From positions 1 to 64,000 of the forward strand of contig NW_026729337.1 of assembly GCF_030272615.1 (NCBI RefSeq): DNA of 64,000 nucleotides, written 5' to 3'. The notes under the pieces were generated by a model. That model saw only the letters and a program-made list of their open reading frames with translations. It did not search any database and was not told the origin of the DNA. The translations under genes were made by a program, and so were the position numbers. Positions 7,201 to 21,168 of this stretch are shown here, piece after piece. The stretch's first letter is position 1. Every line of letters starts with the position of its first letter. The stretch is from Cryptomeria japonica (Eukaryota; Streptophyta; Pinopsida; Cupressales; Cupressaceae).

Positions 7201-8402
7201 GCTCAAAAGATGCTTTTATTTTTCTTGAACCAAACGATACAGTAGAAGTTCAATGCATTTTTGGTTTCACCATTTTTCTTTTCATACAACCCTTTATAAT
7301 TTATAAAAACATTTTTCAATAAATTTTTAAATTTTAACCAAAATTGAAATGGTCAAGCAAAGAAAAAAAATGTTGAATAGCAGCAATGAGTATGCTGATC
7401 TTTAATGCTATTCATTATTGAAAAAGTGTCTTTGATGACAAAGTGGACGTTATGATAAGTACAATAATTGAAAGGATACAATTTTAAAGGAAAAATCTTC
7501 AGAATCCTATCATCTAAAGTATCATAAATTGATGGAACCTCAAACTGTACATTTTAAAATCTCTCCCAATGGGATGTTCTTTTGAAATATTTTTTTTGTG
7601 TGCAAGGGTGAGCTAGTCATAGTTCTAGTCTTTTCATGACTCCTTTTCTCCCAAGTACAATAGTTTGGAGTTTAGATGCACTTTCTATTATTCCACATTG
7701 GTTTTTTGTTCTTCCAATCATGGATCTTTAATTTACATCTTTATGTCTCTTTTACCATTTATTAATAGGTAACATTACTTTTTAGCTATATACCATCATT
7801 TCATCCTTTCTAGTTGTCCTTTCCTTTATTGATGTTTTGTTATTAGCCTTAATAGCTTAATAATCTTTGATGAGTGACCACTTTAATGAATTGTCAAAAT
7901 TTATTTGTATCCCTTTGTTGTTATTGCATATATATTCTTTTTTGTTTTCTATGAAGGAAGGTATAGTTAGAACCATTATGGTCCTTGTATCAAGTGTGCA
8001 TGTTATAATATGATAGATGATAACTTTCATTTTCTTTATATGTCAATCTAACATCAACAAGAGCATCGCTTATCATAGAATCTACCCACCTATGTGGTAC
8101 AGTTGAAAGAACTAACATTTGGCTTGTTGCCAATAGAAATTTTCTATTTGTCTACATGTGTTCAATCCCTTTGTGAGATGTAAGAGGATCATTTGATAAT
8201 AATATGTCATGTTTCTCTAAAGACTTAAAAGGGAGTTTTTGTTTGAGATATCTCATTCTTTGTTGCTTGTGGCCTATGAATTTTTTATGTTGAGGTGTCC
8301 CCCTCCTCTTGTATTATGAGATTTTCCTTGTACCGACAAGTATATATTGATGTGTGATAAGATTCAACATATTTCCCACATCACTTCAACATATACTTGT
8401 TG
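7201..8402. other. No recognised gene (unit-1 copy of the distal spacer)
   Basis: AT-rich spacer with no convincing open frame. It would be the place of a plus-strand peptide partner if the half-units were fully parallel, but no trace of one is visible. GTATATATTGATGTGTGATA near 8340 and ACATATACTTGTTGCAGG near 8388 lie just before block B'. The first part (7441-7510) resembles the left edge of the window. Equivalents are 16241-17443, 25282-26484, 34323-35525, 43364-44566, 52405-53607 and 61446-62648. Confidence 0.55.
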
Positions 8403-10240
8403 CAGGAAGCATGTGCCAACTTCTTGTGATATGAGTGCTCCATACATACAACCAACCTCTCCTCTCCAATTGTCAATATTCTTAGTGACAAATAGCTGAA
8501 ATGTGGCATTCTCTTCAATACATCACATAGGCTCTTCAAATCTATATGTGCTAGATAATTTTAATTCACCACTTAGCAATATGTGATATGGTAATAATTG
8601 TTTTCTCAAAGAAGATAAACAACAATCATGTAATGAAATTTTTAACAGGTTAAACACTTCGAAAAATTAAAAATTAAACCATTAATGCAATACATTAGAA
8701 CATGGGAATATGTTTTCCATGATTAGAGTGGGAAGAATAAATGGGTTGGTATAGCTCTCCATTGACTAATTTTCCTAATGTACTGTGTCAACTTCAAAAT
8801 AATGTTTGTATAGTTTTTCAATTCTATTTTATTTAGTGCAGCATTTCTAGTCTTTAAATTTGATGCAAAATGAAAGGGTTTCCATGTGCATTCAAGTATG
8901 TCCTTAACTTCTCCTTTCATTATTAAAAAAAATATATTTTATCTATTTGAGAAAATTTCTTAAGAGGAAGATAAAAAAAAAATTGTGCTCGTTATCAAAC
9001 TATGATTTTTTGTTCCTTGGGAGATAGATAAAATTTGAGTGATTTGATGAGTTCCATAGAATGATAAACAAATTTGAAAAAGATAAAATTAATGGATGGT
9101 GTCCTAGCGATTCATTTCAAGAACATTCTTGAATTTAGGAAGAATATCAAATTTCCTATATGTAGATGGTATCTATTTGATTATTTATTTCACAAGTTTT
9201 TTGTGCCTAGCATAATGGATAATCATTATAGGTTTCACCTTGTCAATGTAATTATCCTTAATTTATTCCTTTGTGAATATTTGTTGGGTCTCATATGTAA
9301 GAAATACTATCATAAGACCCATGAAGTTAAATATTTAAAGAGGGTAGAGTTACTTACAAATACAAATAAATTAACAAGTTTTATTTGACCTAACTCCATG
9401 TTTCACTAAAACTAATTCCTTATGAGCTTGCCACTAAATATGGTTGAGACATAATAGTCCTAGGGTGATTTACTTTTGGAGGCATATAATCAAGTCCAAT
9501 GTACAGTAAATAGTGTTGAAGACCTTCTCAAGAAATGAACTATAGCCCTTTGAAATTTACAAATTTGAGGGATATTTCAATTCAAATTATTACATATTAT
9601 GCTAGGTCCTAGAAATGTAGTGTAATTAATAAATATGCATATGTCTATGACGCTTGTTTTGAATGTTCATTTTTTTTAATGTAAATAGGCTATTTGAGTA
9701 TTTGGACCATGGATCATACAGGGAATATACAAATATATTATTAATTTTAAAATCACTTACCCTCCCTATATCTCCATATGGTATATCACCCTTTTTCACA
9801 CTTTCTTGGAAGCCTTCTCTAGTTAATGGACAAAGTAGGTAGGAAATTAATGGGTTCTATACTTCATCTATGGTAAAGATGTAGTGTTTGTTTGAATGAA
9901 CCCTTTGTGGCTATATATACATTTCTCATCTAGAAATTGTAGAAATTTTTAGTATTTCTTTATTACCCTTATGTTGAATATATTACGATTTTTGTAGAAG
10001 AAGTCTGTCTAATTAAGTAATGAATTTACTTAGTACCCATATTTCTTCTTTTTGGGAAAAGGTTGATGATAATATAGGATACAATATGTATCACTATTGA
10101 AGAATTGTAATCAAAATTTATGTTTCTCCTATGGTTCCTCATTACTTGTTTATTTATAACCAACTAATAGTTATAGTAATCATATGGTACATGTATGAGG
10201 TGGATAAATTTCATTCTAAGTAGCATTAGAAAGATAGTTA
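8403..10240. repeat. Block B', diverged direct duplicate of A', spanning the unit 1/unit 2 junction
   Basis: Partner of 4331-6210. It runs through the arbitrary unit boundary at 10081 and ends at GCATTAGAAAGATAG, exactly where A' meets the copia LTR. Most unit-to-unit variants lie in or just before this block. Equivalents are 17444-19281, 26485-28322, 35526-37363, 44567-46404, 53608-55445 and 62649-64000 (cut). The array's first 161 bases (1041-1201) are the end of the preceding B'. Confidence 0.85.
9074..9388 (+). pseudogene. Possible decayed coding remnant in B' (unit 1)
   Basis: A 104-codon open stretch, aromatic- and lysine-rich, partly similar in translation to 5071-5262. It varies between units at two codons (Phe or Val at 9197, Leu or His at 9354), which suggests no strong constraint. 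No known domain. Coding status is doubtful. Confidence 0.25.
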
Positions 10241-11926
10241 CAACATTACCAATTTGAAGCTGAGAACATCACTATATTATTAAGGGAGTCTTATGATCTT
10301 GTGGCTGGAATGGTGAAAGGTTATGGACTAAAATTGTATAAGAAAATATATTAAAATCCCAAGAATATTATTCATAGAGTGTTCACTACAATATTGGAAG
10401 GTCTTTTAATAAGAATAAATAATTTGAAGGGGATTATTTGTGAAAAAAATCCATAAAAAACTGAGAGAGATGGTAGGATGGACAATATGGATAGGATGGT
10501 AGGAGCTGAGTTGATGTGGAAGTTGAATGATTTAGGGTATAAATGATGTTTCAATGATATCAAAGACACAATGAAGATATAATAGATTCTATAACTTTTA
10601 AGGTTGGGAAACACACACATAATAAACATGTATTTTTTCCATCCCATTGACGGTAGGAAGAATGTGATAATTAGGCATAGTAGCTTATGGATATTTTTGG
10701 AGACAATTTCATGGAAGATGTAAGGAAAAAAAAATGTTTATAATTCTTCTCTAATAAATCTCTATGGTAGCTAACTACCAATTAAAAGTGTAGAATTTTT
10801 GTGTGAAAAATGGAGATGAAACTCAAATAGCTAACTATCAATTGGCCAAAATATCTAGCTATACTATTGAGGACCAATTTATCATAAATGAGGCACTCAA
10901 GATAGTTGTCATATTTGTAGTATGTCACTAAAAAAAATGAAAAAGTGTAGGGGACCATGACGCAAAGCTTGAACATATTAAATCTTGGTCCCCACAAAAT
11001 GATTTGAAGCTTTAGGCAAAGCATATGGCCATGAATATTTTATAAAGGGAAAACACACCAGGGAACAATTATAGCTTGCTAATGTGATTGAATAGAACCC
11101 ATTCAATGGTCTTGATTAAATTATTATTGTAAGAGAACTAAAGCTCTAAAGGGGAGCAAAGAATTTGACAATGTATGATTTTAATGTCAACATTATTATG
11201 AAGGAAAAGGTTTCCACATTGTTTTGTTAGAATTCTATCAACTCTTGTTCATGATTCAAATTGTCTTGGCTTCATTAATATTTGGAATCAAATTAACTAT
11301 GTGTGCTAAGCACATTACTAAAACCTTTGAACAAGATGAAATTTGCAATGGCCTGCTTCATCGTGTTTTTCTTAATTTTCCTTTAAATTTTTACATTAAA
11401 AAAATTATATATTACATAAAAATTGGTAAACCCTAATATAATATTTGGAGTGACAAATATACATTATAATGTGTATTAAAGCTTTGGTCAGATCCAAACC
11501 ATAACGTACGGCCTGTTGTAGCAGGCTCATCATATAAGTTGTGTATGTTTTACAAAGCGCGATTAAAATCTTACTAATTTATAATCCTTTCAAGTATTAT
11601 GGATAGGCCCTTTCTTAGTTTTCTCAAACACGTAACTTTTTGTGACACCATAGCAAAAGTCTGTTGAAATTTTTTATGTACCTTTCGTGAATCATATTTA
11701 AGATTTGATTAAACTGAATATGTATATTCTTCAATACAAATGAAATTATATCCACTCAAGATAGATGAAAGCGATCTGGCCTTTAAAATGTGTCAGTGGT
11801 TAGTCAATGGCGATAGATGATATTTCTCCCTATCACCGCAGATCTGGATTGAAAAATACGTAAATGTATACTGAGTATCCATGGCAGAATATCTTAATTA
11901 GGTGATTGGATCCACAATAAGTGTAT

Positions 11927-12127
11927 TCAACAGCAACTAGGATCTGGAATGTTGCCTTCACAGTTAGGACACGACGCTAACATCTCCACAATTTCAAGCA
12001 GATTATCAATGCCTGCATTTGTATTCACTATTTTGTTGAGGATTGGTCGAGCAGAGACAGCGAGGGAAAACACAACGTTGAGCACAAGCAGCAGTGCCAT
12101 AACTTTCAGAAGCATCGATCTCGACAT
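11927..12127 (-). CDS. Small secreted Cys-rich peptide precursor, 66 aa (unit 2)
   Basis: Same predicted protein as the minus paralog of unit 1, with CxxC-x8-CC tail. No base difference from unit 1 was seen across the gene. Confidence 0.82.
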   Translation of the reverse strand: MSRSMLLKVMALLLVLNVVFSLAVSARPILNKIVNTNAGIDNLLEIVEMLASCPNCEGNIPDPSCC

Positions 12128-12640
12128 ACTAATTGGCAGAATGAATGTTAACAAATGAAAAAACGTATTCGGTTTAGCGAGATAGAGAGCGAAGATCGAG
12201 AATGGTGATGGATAAACAAGGAAAATCGTATTTATAGAGACACACGACGGCGTGTGAGTATGTTTGATCAAGTCAAAATTAAAATTTGTTCAACTAGGGT
12301 GATATTCAAAGTAAAAAATGGCGCGTGGAACTGCAACATTTCAAGAGGCGACAAAGGGACTTTGAATACCAACATTGACTTATTCATATTGCACGTCAAT
12401 TGTCTTCGCTCTCTATCAAGCATGAAAGCACCTTTAACACCAATATCACCAATTTCAATTTTGACCTATTCAAACACTTGCACTCCATCGTCCATCTCTA
12501 TAAATACGATTTACCTGGTTTATACATCACCATTCTCGATCTTCGCTCTCTATCTCTTAAAAAATTCACTCGGCTCTTCTTTCTTCATTTGTAAACCAAT
12601 ACGTACGTTTCTTTGCTTGATATTCATTCTGGCAATTAGT
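12128..12640. promoter_or_regulatory. Head-to-head promoter region (unit 2)
   Basis: TATA boxes at 12229-12236 (minus) and 12499-12506 (plus). The sequence is unchanged from unit 1. Confidence 0.75.
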
Positions 12641-12865
12641 ATGGAGAGATCGATTCATCTGAAAGTTATGGCAGTGCTGCTCATGCTCAACGCTATGGTT
12701 TTCCTCGCTGTCTCTGCTCGACCAATCCTGACGGAAAAAGTGAATACAAATGCAAGCGTGAACAACAATGATTCAATTGATAATCTGGTTGAAATTGTGG
12801 AGATGTTAGCATCTGGTTCTAACTGTTCAGGCAACATCAAAGATCCTAATTGCCGCAAAAGATAA
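12641..12865 (+). CDS. Small secreted peptide precursor, 74 aa (unit 2)
   Basis: Same predicted protein as the plus paralog of unit 1, with two cysteines, three sequons and a CRKR end. Confidence 0.82.
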   Translation: MERSIHLKVMAVLLMLNAMVFLAVSARPILTEKVNTNASVNNNDSIDNLVEIVEMLASGSNCSGNIKDPNCRKR

Positions 12866-15255
12866 AACAATGATGCATAGAGTTACTGTGAATCCAACGC
12901 ACATAACTAAGATTTTTCGCCACGGAAATCCGTGAGAGCTTTACATTATTTGGGTATTTTGTGGTCCATGGTGACAACGAGAAAGAGAAATATAATTAAA
13001 TCCCTTGGACACTACTCGCTGACACATTTTGAAACCAGAACGCTTTCATCCATCTGGATTGCGTAATATGTAATTATTTTTCTGTATTCAAGAATATACA
13101 TATTCAGCCCAATCAAATCTTAAATATCAAATTTGTTTCATTAAATATTCGTTTTCTAATTGTTCATTGTTTTCCACATTGAAGTTGGTGTGGTGGTAGC
13201 TCTAGTTTGTCGCAGAAATAACGTTTTCCTTTCTATTTCCCAATTATCATTAATCTTTTAGTGGTAAACTATCAAACTTATATTGAATCAAGTTTCCCTA
13301 TTCCTCTTTGGATATCCCAATTACTTATACAAATTATACATATTACTTATTTATACCGTTAATTTAAGTAGCATAGGTCAACTTCTTGTGATATGATTAG
13401 TCAAGCAAGGAACCAAGCTCTCCTCCTCAATTGTCATTATTTTTAGTGAAAATTATTAGTAACAAAAAATGATACGTAGCATTATCTCAAAGGCATCATG
13501 CAAACCCTTCACATCTATCTGTGCTACATAATGTTAATTCACTACTCACCAAATGTCATATGGTCATAGTTTTTCCCTAAACAAAATCAACAACAATCAA
13601 AACTAATGGAATTTTAAACAAGTTAAACACTTATAAAATTAAAAAATGAAGCCATTAATGCAATGATTTCAAAAAAATAAAGCTATTTAGTACTATTATT
13701 ATAGCGAGAAGAATAAATGGATTTTATCTCTCTGTTTAGAACAGATTTGCTTCTAAGGTGAAAATTTTGCAACTAATTTTCCTAAGGTATTTTGTCAAGT
13801 TCAATTAGAGGATATAAAATATTGGAGGTGCGTTTTATGTAGTGCAACTTTCTTGGTACTTGAACTTGACACAAAATAAAAGGATGTTTATGTGCAGTCA
13901 AGTATGTCAAGTAGTGCAACTTTCTTGGCAATTGAATTTGGTAATTTTTCTAAAGCCAACAAAGTATTTGTGCTTCTTATCTAACTATGAATTTTAGTTC
14001 CTTGAATTTTCTTTTAGTTTTGATAAAATCAAGAAAATGCTAACTCAATCATATAATATCTAATATTTTGAAGGATAAAGTGCCATGGCTTATCTAACCA
14101 ATTTGCTAGAATGTTGGAGAAGTTTAAAAAACATATATTGAATGGTGTCCTAGCCAAAAGTAGGAATAATATTGAATTTGCTACAAGTAATTTTGGTCTA
14201 TTGGATTATTTCATTAAAAAATTGCTTGAGACTAGCCTAATGAATAAAAATTATATGTTTGGCCTTGCCAAAGTTATTATTTTTAATTGCTTCTTTTTTT
14301 AAAACTTTTTGGTTTTCATATGTAAGAAATATTATGTTACTTGACCTAAGAAGTTAATTATTAAAAGGAGAAACTATTGTTTACAACTGAAAGTAAGTTA
14401 AAATTTCTTTTCTCTTGAATCCCAATATCCTTGAAGTTTTTAAACTTTCTCAGCTTACCGCTAAATATTATTTAGACAAGAATAGTGATAGGTTCAAGTA
14501 GTTCTTAAGGTATATAATCAATTCTAACATGAAATAAAAGGTGTTGGATTTTGTTTGAAGAAATAAATTAGAGCCCTTTGAAATTAAGCAATTTGATGGA
14601 TATTTTAGATTATTTTTCTAGGTACTAGGAATGTACTATAAGAAGCAAATATGCATATGTCTAATGCGCCTTCTTGTAAATATCCAAAAACATATGTAAA
14701 TAGAATATTTAATTATGAGGCAGGGGTTGTAGCAGGATTCCATAAATCTATTATAAATTTTAAAATAGCTTACCCTCCTTGTACTTTCATATAGTATCCA
14801 CTCTTGCACACTTTATTGCAAGCCTTCTCTTTTGAATGGACTAAGTAGTTAGGAAAGAAACTAGTTTTATACTTCATTTGTGTTAGACATGTTTTTATTG
14901 TCTAATTAAAAACAATGCAATTGGATATACATTTGTCTTGTAGAAGTTATAGATTTTTTATTATTTCTTTACTATCCTTATCCTTAATATACTAGGATTT
15001 ATATAGCATAAGAATATCTAATTAAGTAATAAATTTTCTTAGTCCCCCTATTTATCTTTTTTGGTGAAATATTGATAAAATTTAGGATACAATATGTATC
15101 ATGATTGAAGAACTATAACCATAATTATGGCTATCCTATAGTTCATCATTACTCGTCTACTTTTATGCCTAACCAAGTGATATCTCTAGTAATCATATGG
15201 TACATGTATGAGGTGGATAATATTTTATTTTAAGTAGCATTAGAAAGATGGTTCC

Positions 15256-16060
15256 TATTAGAGTAAAAGGTTTTATTTACTAAATTAATTTAATCATATT
15301 GATTAATTAATTAAGTCACCTTTTCCTTTTCTCACTTAAGCTAAATTTAGGAAGCTTTTTGGGGAATTTAATAATTATTTTATTTCATGCATTCATCCCT
15401 TAGGGTTTGCTTTAGGGTTTTGATCTCCTTTATTAAACAATTGATCTCATTGTAATTATTCATTCTGGCAAGTTAATTCATTTGTGATTCTTCTTGCAAT
15501 TGTCTCCAATTATTCTTGCACTCTCTTGTTTGTAGGATTTTCTCTTGTACGTGGCAGGTATTTGCATGCAGGCGATTATTGGGCATTGTGGAATTCATCA
15601 ATCATGAATTCTATCATGGTATCAGAAGTCCAGACCTGATGCACCTCATTCATCAAATTTGATATTTTCCTTATGAAATTTTTTTGTTTGCATCTTGGGT
15701 CAATTCGAATCTCAAAATAAGATCTCTGAGGATTTGAAAATTCACGTTTTTTTGTGATCAAGGGGGGCGCCTATTGTTTTGGACCACCACCACCAGTGGT
15801 TAGAGACCTCCTCCCCTCCCCGACTGCCCTCCACCACCTCATGCCATCAACGGACCACCACCGCGCCACCAGTTTCATTGTTAGAAGCCTTTTTGAGCCT
15901 ATTGGGATTTTTTTGTGATATTGGGAGCAAACAGAGGCGTTCTTCGATAAACCATATATTGAAGTAGAATTTATTTTAGATTTCATTTCTGGTTTGACCT
16001 TTTCTATTTTAGAATTGATGTAAACTTTTGTTTTAATCTTTTCTATTTTGTTTTAACCGT
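15256..16060 (+). mobile_element. Truncated copia LTR and leader (unit 2)
   Basis: LTR about 15256-15616 and primer binding site 15617-15626. Differs from unit 1 by C for T in the GC-rich leader (15870). Confidence 0.7.
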
Positions 16061-16240
16061 TATCTCGTCATACTAACTGCCAAAACGAACCTGAAGCAAA
16101 GATGCGTGATAAAGAGAGTATATTGTATTTATAAACAGAGTGCAAGCGTTTATATAGGTCAAGAGTGATATTCGGTGAAAAAGGGTGAGATTCAAAGTAA
16201 AACAATGGAGCGTTGAATTGCAGCATTTTAAGAGGCTCGA
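16061..16240 (-). pseudogene. Beheaded third peptide gene (unit 2)
   Basis: Residual start codon at 16069-16071 and TATA box at 16126-16133. Confidence 0.75.
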
Positions 16241-19200
16241 GCTCAAAAGATGCTTTTATTTTTCTTGAACCAAACGATACAGTAGAAGTTCAATGCATTT
16301 TTGGTTTCACCATTTTTCTTTTCATACAACCCTTTATAATTTATAAAAACATTTTTCAATAAATTTTTAAATTTTAACCAAAATTGAAATGGTCAAGCAA
16401 AGAAAAAAAATGTTGAATAGCAGCAATGAGTATGCTGATCTTTAATGCTATTCATTATTGAAAAAGTGTCTTTGATGACAAAGTGGACGTTATGATAAGT
16501 ACAATAATTGAAAGGATACAATTTTAAAGGAAAAATCTTCAGAATCCTATCATCTAAAGTATCATAAATTGATGGAACCTCAAACTGTACATTTTAAAAT
16601 CTCTCCCAATGGGATGTTTCTTTTGAAATATTTTTTTTGTGTGCAAGGGTGAGCTAGTCATAGTTCTACTCTTTTCATGACCCCTTTTCTCCCAAGTACA
16701 ATAGTTTGGAGTTTAGATGCACTTTCTATTATTCCACATTGGTTTTTTGTTCTTCCAATCATGGATCTTTAATTTACATCTTTATGTCTCTTTTACCATT
16801 TATTAATAGGTAACATTACTTTTTAGCTATATACCATCATTTCATCCTTTCTAGTTGTCCTTTCCTTTATTGATGTTTTGTTATTAGCCTTAATAGCTTA
16901 ATAATCTTTGATGAGTGACCACTTTAATGAATTGTCAAAATTTATTTGTATCCCTTTGTTGTTATTGCATATATATTCTTTTTTGTTTTCTATGAAGGAA
17001 GGTATAGTTAGAACCATTATGGTCCTTGTATCAAGTGTGCATGTTATAATATGATAGATGATAACTTTCATTTTCTTTATATGTCAATCTAACATCAACA
17101 AGAGCATCGCTTATCATAGAATCTACCCACCTATGTGGTACAGTTGAAAGAACTAACATTTGGCTTGTTGCCAATAGAAATTTTCTATTTGTCTACATGT
17201 GTTCAATCCCTTTGTGAGATGTAAGAGGATCATTTGATAATAATATGTCATGTTTCTCTAAAGACTTAAAAGGGAGTTTTTGTTTGAGATATCTCATTCT
17301 TTGTTGCTTGTGGCCTATGAATTTTTTATGTTGAGGTGTCCCCCTCCTCTTGTATTATGAGATTTTCCTTGTACCGACAAGTATATATTGATGTGTGATA
17401 AGATTCAACATATTTCCCACATCACTTCAACATATACTTGTTGCAGGAAGCATGTGCCAACTTCTTGTGATATGAGTGCTCCATACATACAACCAACCTC
17501 TCCTCCCCAATTGTCAATATTCTTAGTGACAAATAGCTGAAATGTGGCATTCTCTTCAATACATCACATAGGCTCTCCAAATCTATATGTGCTAGATAAT
17601 TTTAATTCACCACTTAGCAATATGTGATATGGTAATAATTGTTTTCTCAAAGAAGATAAACAACAATCATGTAATGAAATTTTTAACAGGTTAAACACTT
17701 CGAAAAATTAAAAATTAAACCATTAATGCAATACATTAGAACATGGGAATATGTTTTCCATGATTAGAGTGGGAAGAATAAATGGGTTGGTATAGCTCTC
17801 CATTGACTAATTTTCCTAATGTACTGTGTCAACTTCAAAATAATGTTTGTATAGTTTTTCAATTCTATTTTATTTAGTGCAGCATTTCTAGTCTTTAAAT
17901 TTGATGCAAAATGAAAGGGTTTCCATGTGCATTCAAGTATGTCCTTAACTTCTCCTTTCATTATTAAAAAAAATATATTTTATCTATTTGAGAAAATTTC
18001 TTAAGAGGAAGATAAAAAAAAAATTGTGCTCGTTATCAAACTATGATTTTTTGTTCCTTGGGAGATAGATAAAATTTGAGTGATTTGATGAGTTCCATAG
18101 AATGATAAACAAATTTGAAAAAGATAAAATTAATGGATGGTGTCCTAGCGATTCATTTCAAGAACATTCTTGAATTTAGGAAGAATATCAAATTTCCTAT
18201 ATGTAGATGGTATCTATTTGATTATTTATTTCACAAGGTTTTTGTGCCTAGCATAATGGATAATCATTATAGGTTTCACCTTGTCAATGTAATTATCCTT
18301 AATTTATTCCTTTGTGAATATTTGTTGGGTCTCATATGTAAGAAATACTATCATAAGACCCATGAAGTTAAATATTTAAAGAGGGTAGAGTTACATACAA
18401 ATACAAATAAATTAACAAGTTTTATTTGACCTAACTCCGTGTTTCACTAAAACTAATTCCTTATGAGCTTGCCACTAAATATGGTTGAGACATAATAGTC
18501 CTAGGGTGATTTACTTTTGGAGGCATATAATCAAGTCCAATGTACAGTAAATAGTGTTGAAGACCTTCTCAAGAAATGAACTATAGCCCTTTGAAATTTA
18601 CAAATTTGAGGGATATTTCAATTCAAATTATTACATATTATGCTAGGTCCTAGAAATGTAGTGTAATTAATAAATATGCATATGTCTATGACGCTTGTTT
18701 TGAATGTTCATTTTTTTTAATGTAAATAGGCTATTTGAGTATTTGGACCATGGATCATACAGGGAATATACAAATATATTATTAATTTTAAAATCACTTA
18801 CCCTCCCTATATCTCCATATGGTATATCACCCTTTTTCACACTTTCTTGGAAGCCTTCTCTAGTTAATGGACAAAGTAGGTAGGAAATTAATGGGTTCTA
18901 TACTTCATCTATGGTAAAGATGTAGTGTTTGTTTGAATGAACCCTTTGTGGCTATATATACATTTCTCATCTAGAAATTGTAGAAATTTTTAGTATTTCT
19001 TTATTACCCTTATGTTGAATATATTACGATTTTTGTAGAAGAAGTCTGTCTAATTAAGTAATGAATTTACTTAGTACCCATATTTCTTCTTTTTGGGAAA
19101 AGGTTGATGATAATATAGGATACAATATGTATCACTATTGAAGAATTGTAATCAAAATTTATGTTTCTCCTATGGTTCCTCATTACTTGTTTATTTATAA

Positions 19201-20967
19201 CCAACTAATAGTTATAGTAATCATATGGTACATGTATGAGGTGGATAAATTTCATTCTAAGTAGCATTAGAAAGATAGTTACAACATTACCAATTTGAAG
19301 CTGAGAACATCACTATATTATTAAGGGAGTCTTATGATCTTGTGGCTGGAATGGTGAAAGGTTATGGACTAAAATTGTATAAGAAAATATATTAAAATCC
19401 CAAGAATATTATTCATAGAGTGTTCACTACAATATTGGAAGGTCTTTTAATAAGAATAAATAATTTGAAGGGGATTATTTGTGAAAAAAATCCATAAAAA
19501 ACTGAGAGAGATGGTAGGATGGACAATATGGATAGGATGGTAGGAGCTGAGTTGATGTGGAAGTTGAATGATTTAGGGTATAAATGATGTTTCAATGATA
19601 TCAAAGACACAATGAAGATATAATAGATTCTATAACTTTTAAGGTTGGGAAACACACACATAATAAACATGTATTTTTTCCATCCCATTGACGGTAGGAA
19701 GAATGTGATAATTAGGCATAGTAGCTTATGGATATTTTTGGAGACAATTTCATGGAAGATGTAAGGAAAAAAAAATGTTTATAATTCTTCTCTAATAAAT
19801 CTCTATGGTAGCTAACTACCAATTAAAAGTGTAGAATTTTTGTGTGAAAAATGGAGATGAAACTCAAATAGCTAACTATCAATTGGCCAAAATATCTAGC
19901 TATACTATTGAGGACCAATTTATCATAAATGAGGCACTCAAGATAGTTGTCATATTTGTAGTATGTCACTAAAAAAAATGAAAAAGTGTAGGGGACCATG
20001 ACGCAAAGCTTGAACATATTAAATCTTGGTCCCCACAAAATGATTTGAAGCTTTAGGCAAAGCATATGGCCATGAATATTTTATAAAGGGAAAACACACC
20101 AGGGAACAATTATAGCTTGCTAATGTGATTGAATAGAACCCATTCAATGGTCTTGATTAAATTATTATTGTAAGAGAACTAAAGCTCTAAAGGGGAGCAA
20201 AGAATTTGACAATGTATGATTTTAATGTCAACATTATTATGAAGGAAAAGGTTTCCACATTGTTTTGTTAGAATTCTATCAACTCTTGTTCATGATTCAA
20301 ATTGTCTTGGCTTCATTAATATTTGGAATCAAATTAACTATGTGTGCTAAGCACATTACTAAAACCTTTGAACAAGATGAAATTTGCAATGGCCTGCTTC
20401 ATCGTGTTTTTCTTAATTTTCCTTTAAATTTTTACATTAAAAAAATTATATATTACATAAAAATTGGTAAACCCTAATATAATATTTGGAGTGACAAATA
20501 TACATTATAATGTGTATTAAAGCTTTGGTCAGATCCAAACCATAACGTACGGCCTGTTGTAGCAGGCTCATCATATAAGTTGTGTATGTTTTACAAAGCG
20601 CGATTAAAATCTTACTAATTTATAATCCTTTCAAGTATTATGGATAGGCCCTTTCTTAGTTTTCTCAAACACGTAACTTTTTGTGACACCATAGCAAAAG
20701 TCTGTTGAAATTTTTTATGTACCTTTCGTGAATCATATTTAAGATTTGATTAAACTGAATATGTATATTCTTCAATACAAATGAAATTATATCCACTCAA
20801 GATAGATGAAAGCGATCTGGCCTTTAAAATGTGTCAGTGGTTAGTCAATGGCGATAGATGATATTTCTCCCTATCACCGCAGATCTGGATTGAAAAATAC
20901 GTAAATGTATACTGAGTATCCATGGCAGAATATCTTAATTAGGTGATTGGATCCACAATAAGTGTAT

Positions 20968-21168
20968 TCAACAGCAACTAGGATCTGGAATGTTGCCTTC
21001 ACAGTTAGGACACGACGCTAACATCTCCACAATTTCAAGCAGATTATCAATGCCTGCATTTGTATTCACTATTTTGTTGAGGATTGGTCGAGCAGAGACA
21101 GCGAGGGAAAACACAACGTTGAGCACAAGCAGCAGTGCCATAACTTTCAGAAGCATCGATCTCGACAT
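20968..21168 (-). CDS. Small secreted Cys-rich peptide precursor, 66 aa (unit 3)
   Basis: Predicted protein identical to the other minus-strand copies. The stop codon is followed by the same 3' flank with conserved AGATCGCTTTCATC-like block. Confidence 0.82.
   Translation of the reverse strand: MSRSMLLKVMALLLVLNVVFSLAVSARPILNKIVNTNAGIDNLLEIVEMLASCPNCEGNIPDPSCC

Larger units (their letters stand above)
1041..10080. repeat. Array unit 1 (9,040 bp, most divergent copy)
   Basis: Edge unit. It has private bases at 1349 (A, others C), 6830 (T, others C), 7641 (T, others C), 8465 (T, others C) and 8536 (T, others C), and it lacks one T near 7577. It shares T9197 with unit 6, A9398 with units 6 and 7, and G7628 with unit 7. 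Confidence 0.95.
10081..19121. repeat. Array unit 2 (9,041 bp)
   Basis: Identical to unit 3 as far as I could read, including an A at the 9354-equivalent (18395) seen only in these two units. Carries C at the 7628-equivalent, and G at both the 9197- and 9398-equivalents. Confidence 0.95.
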
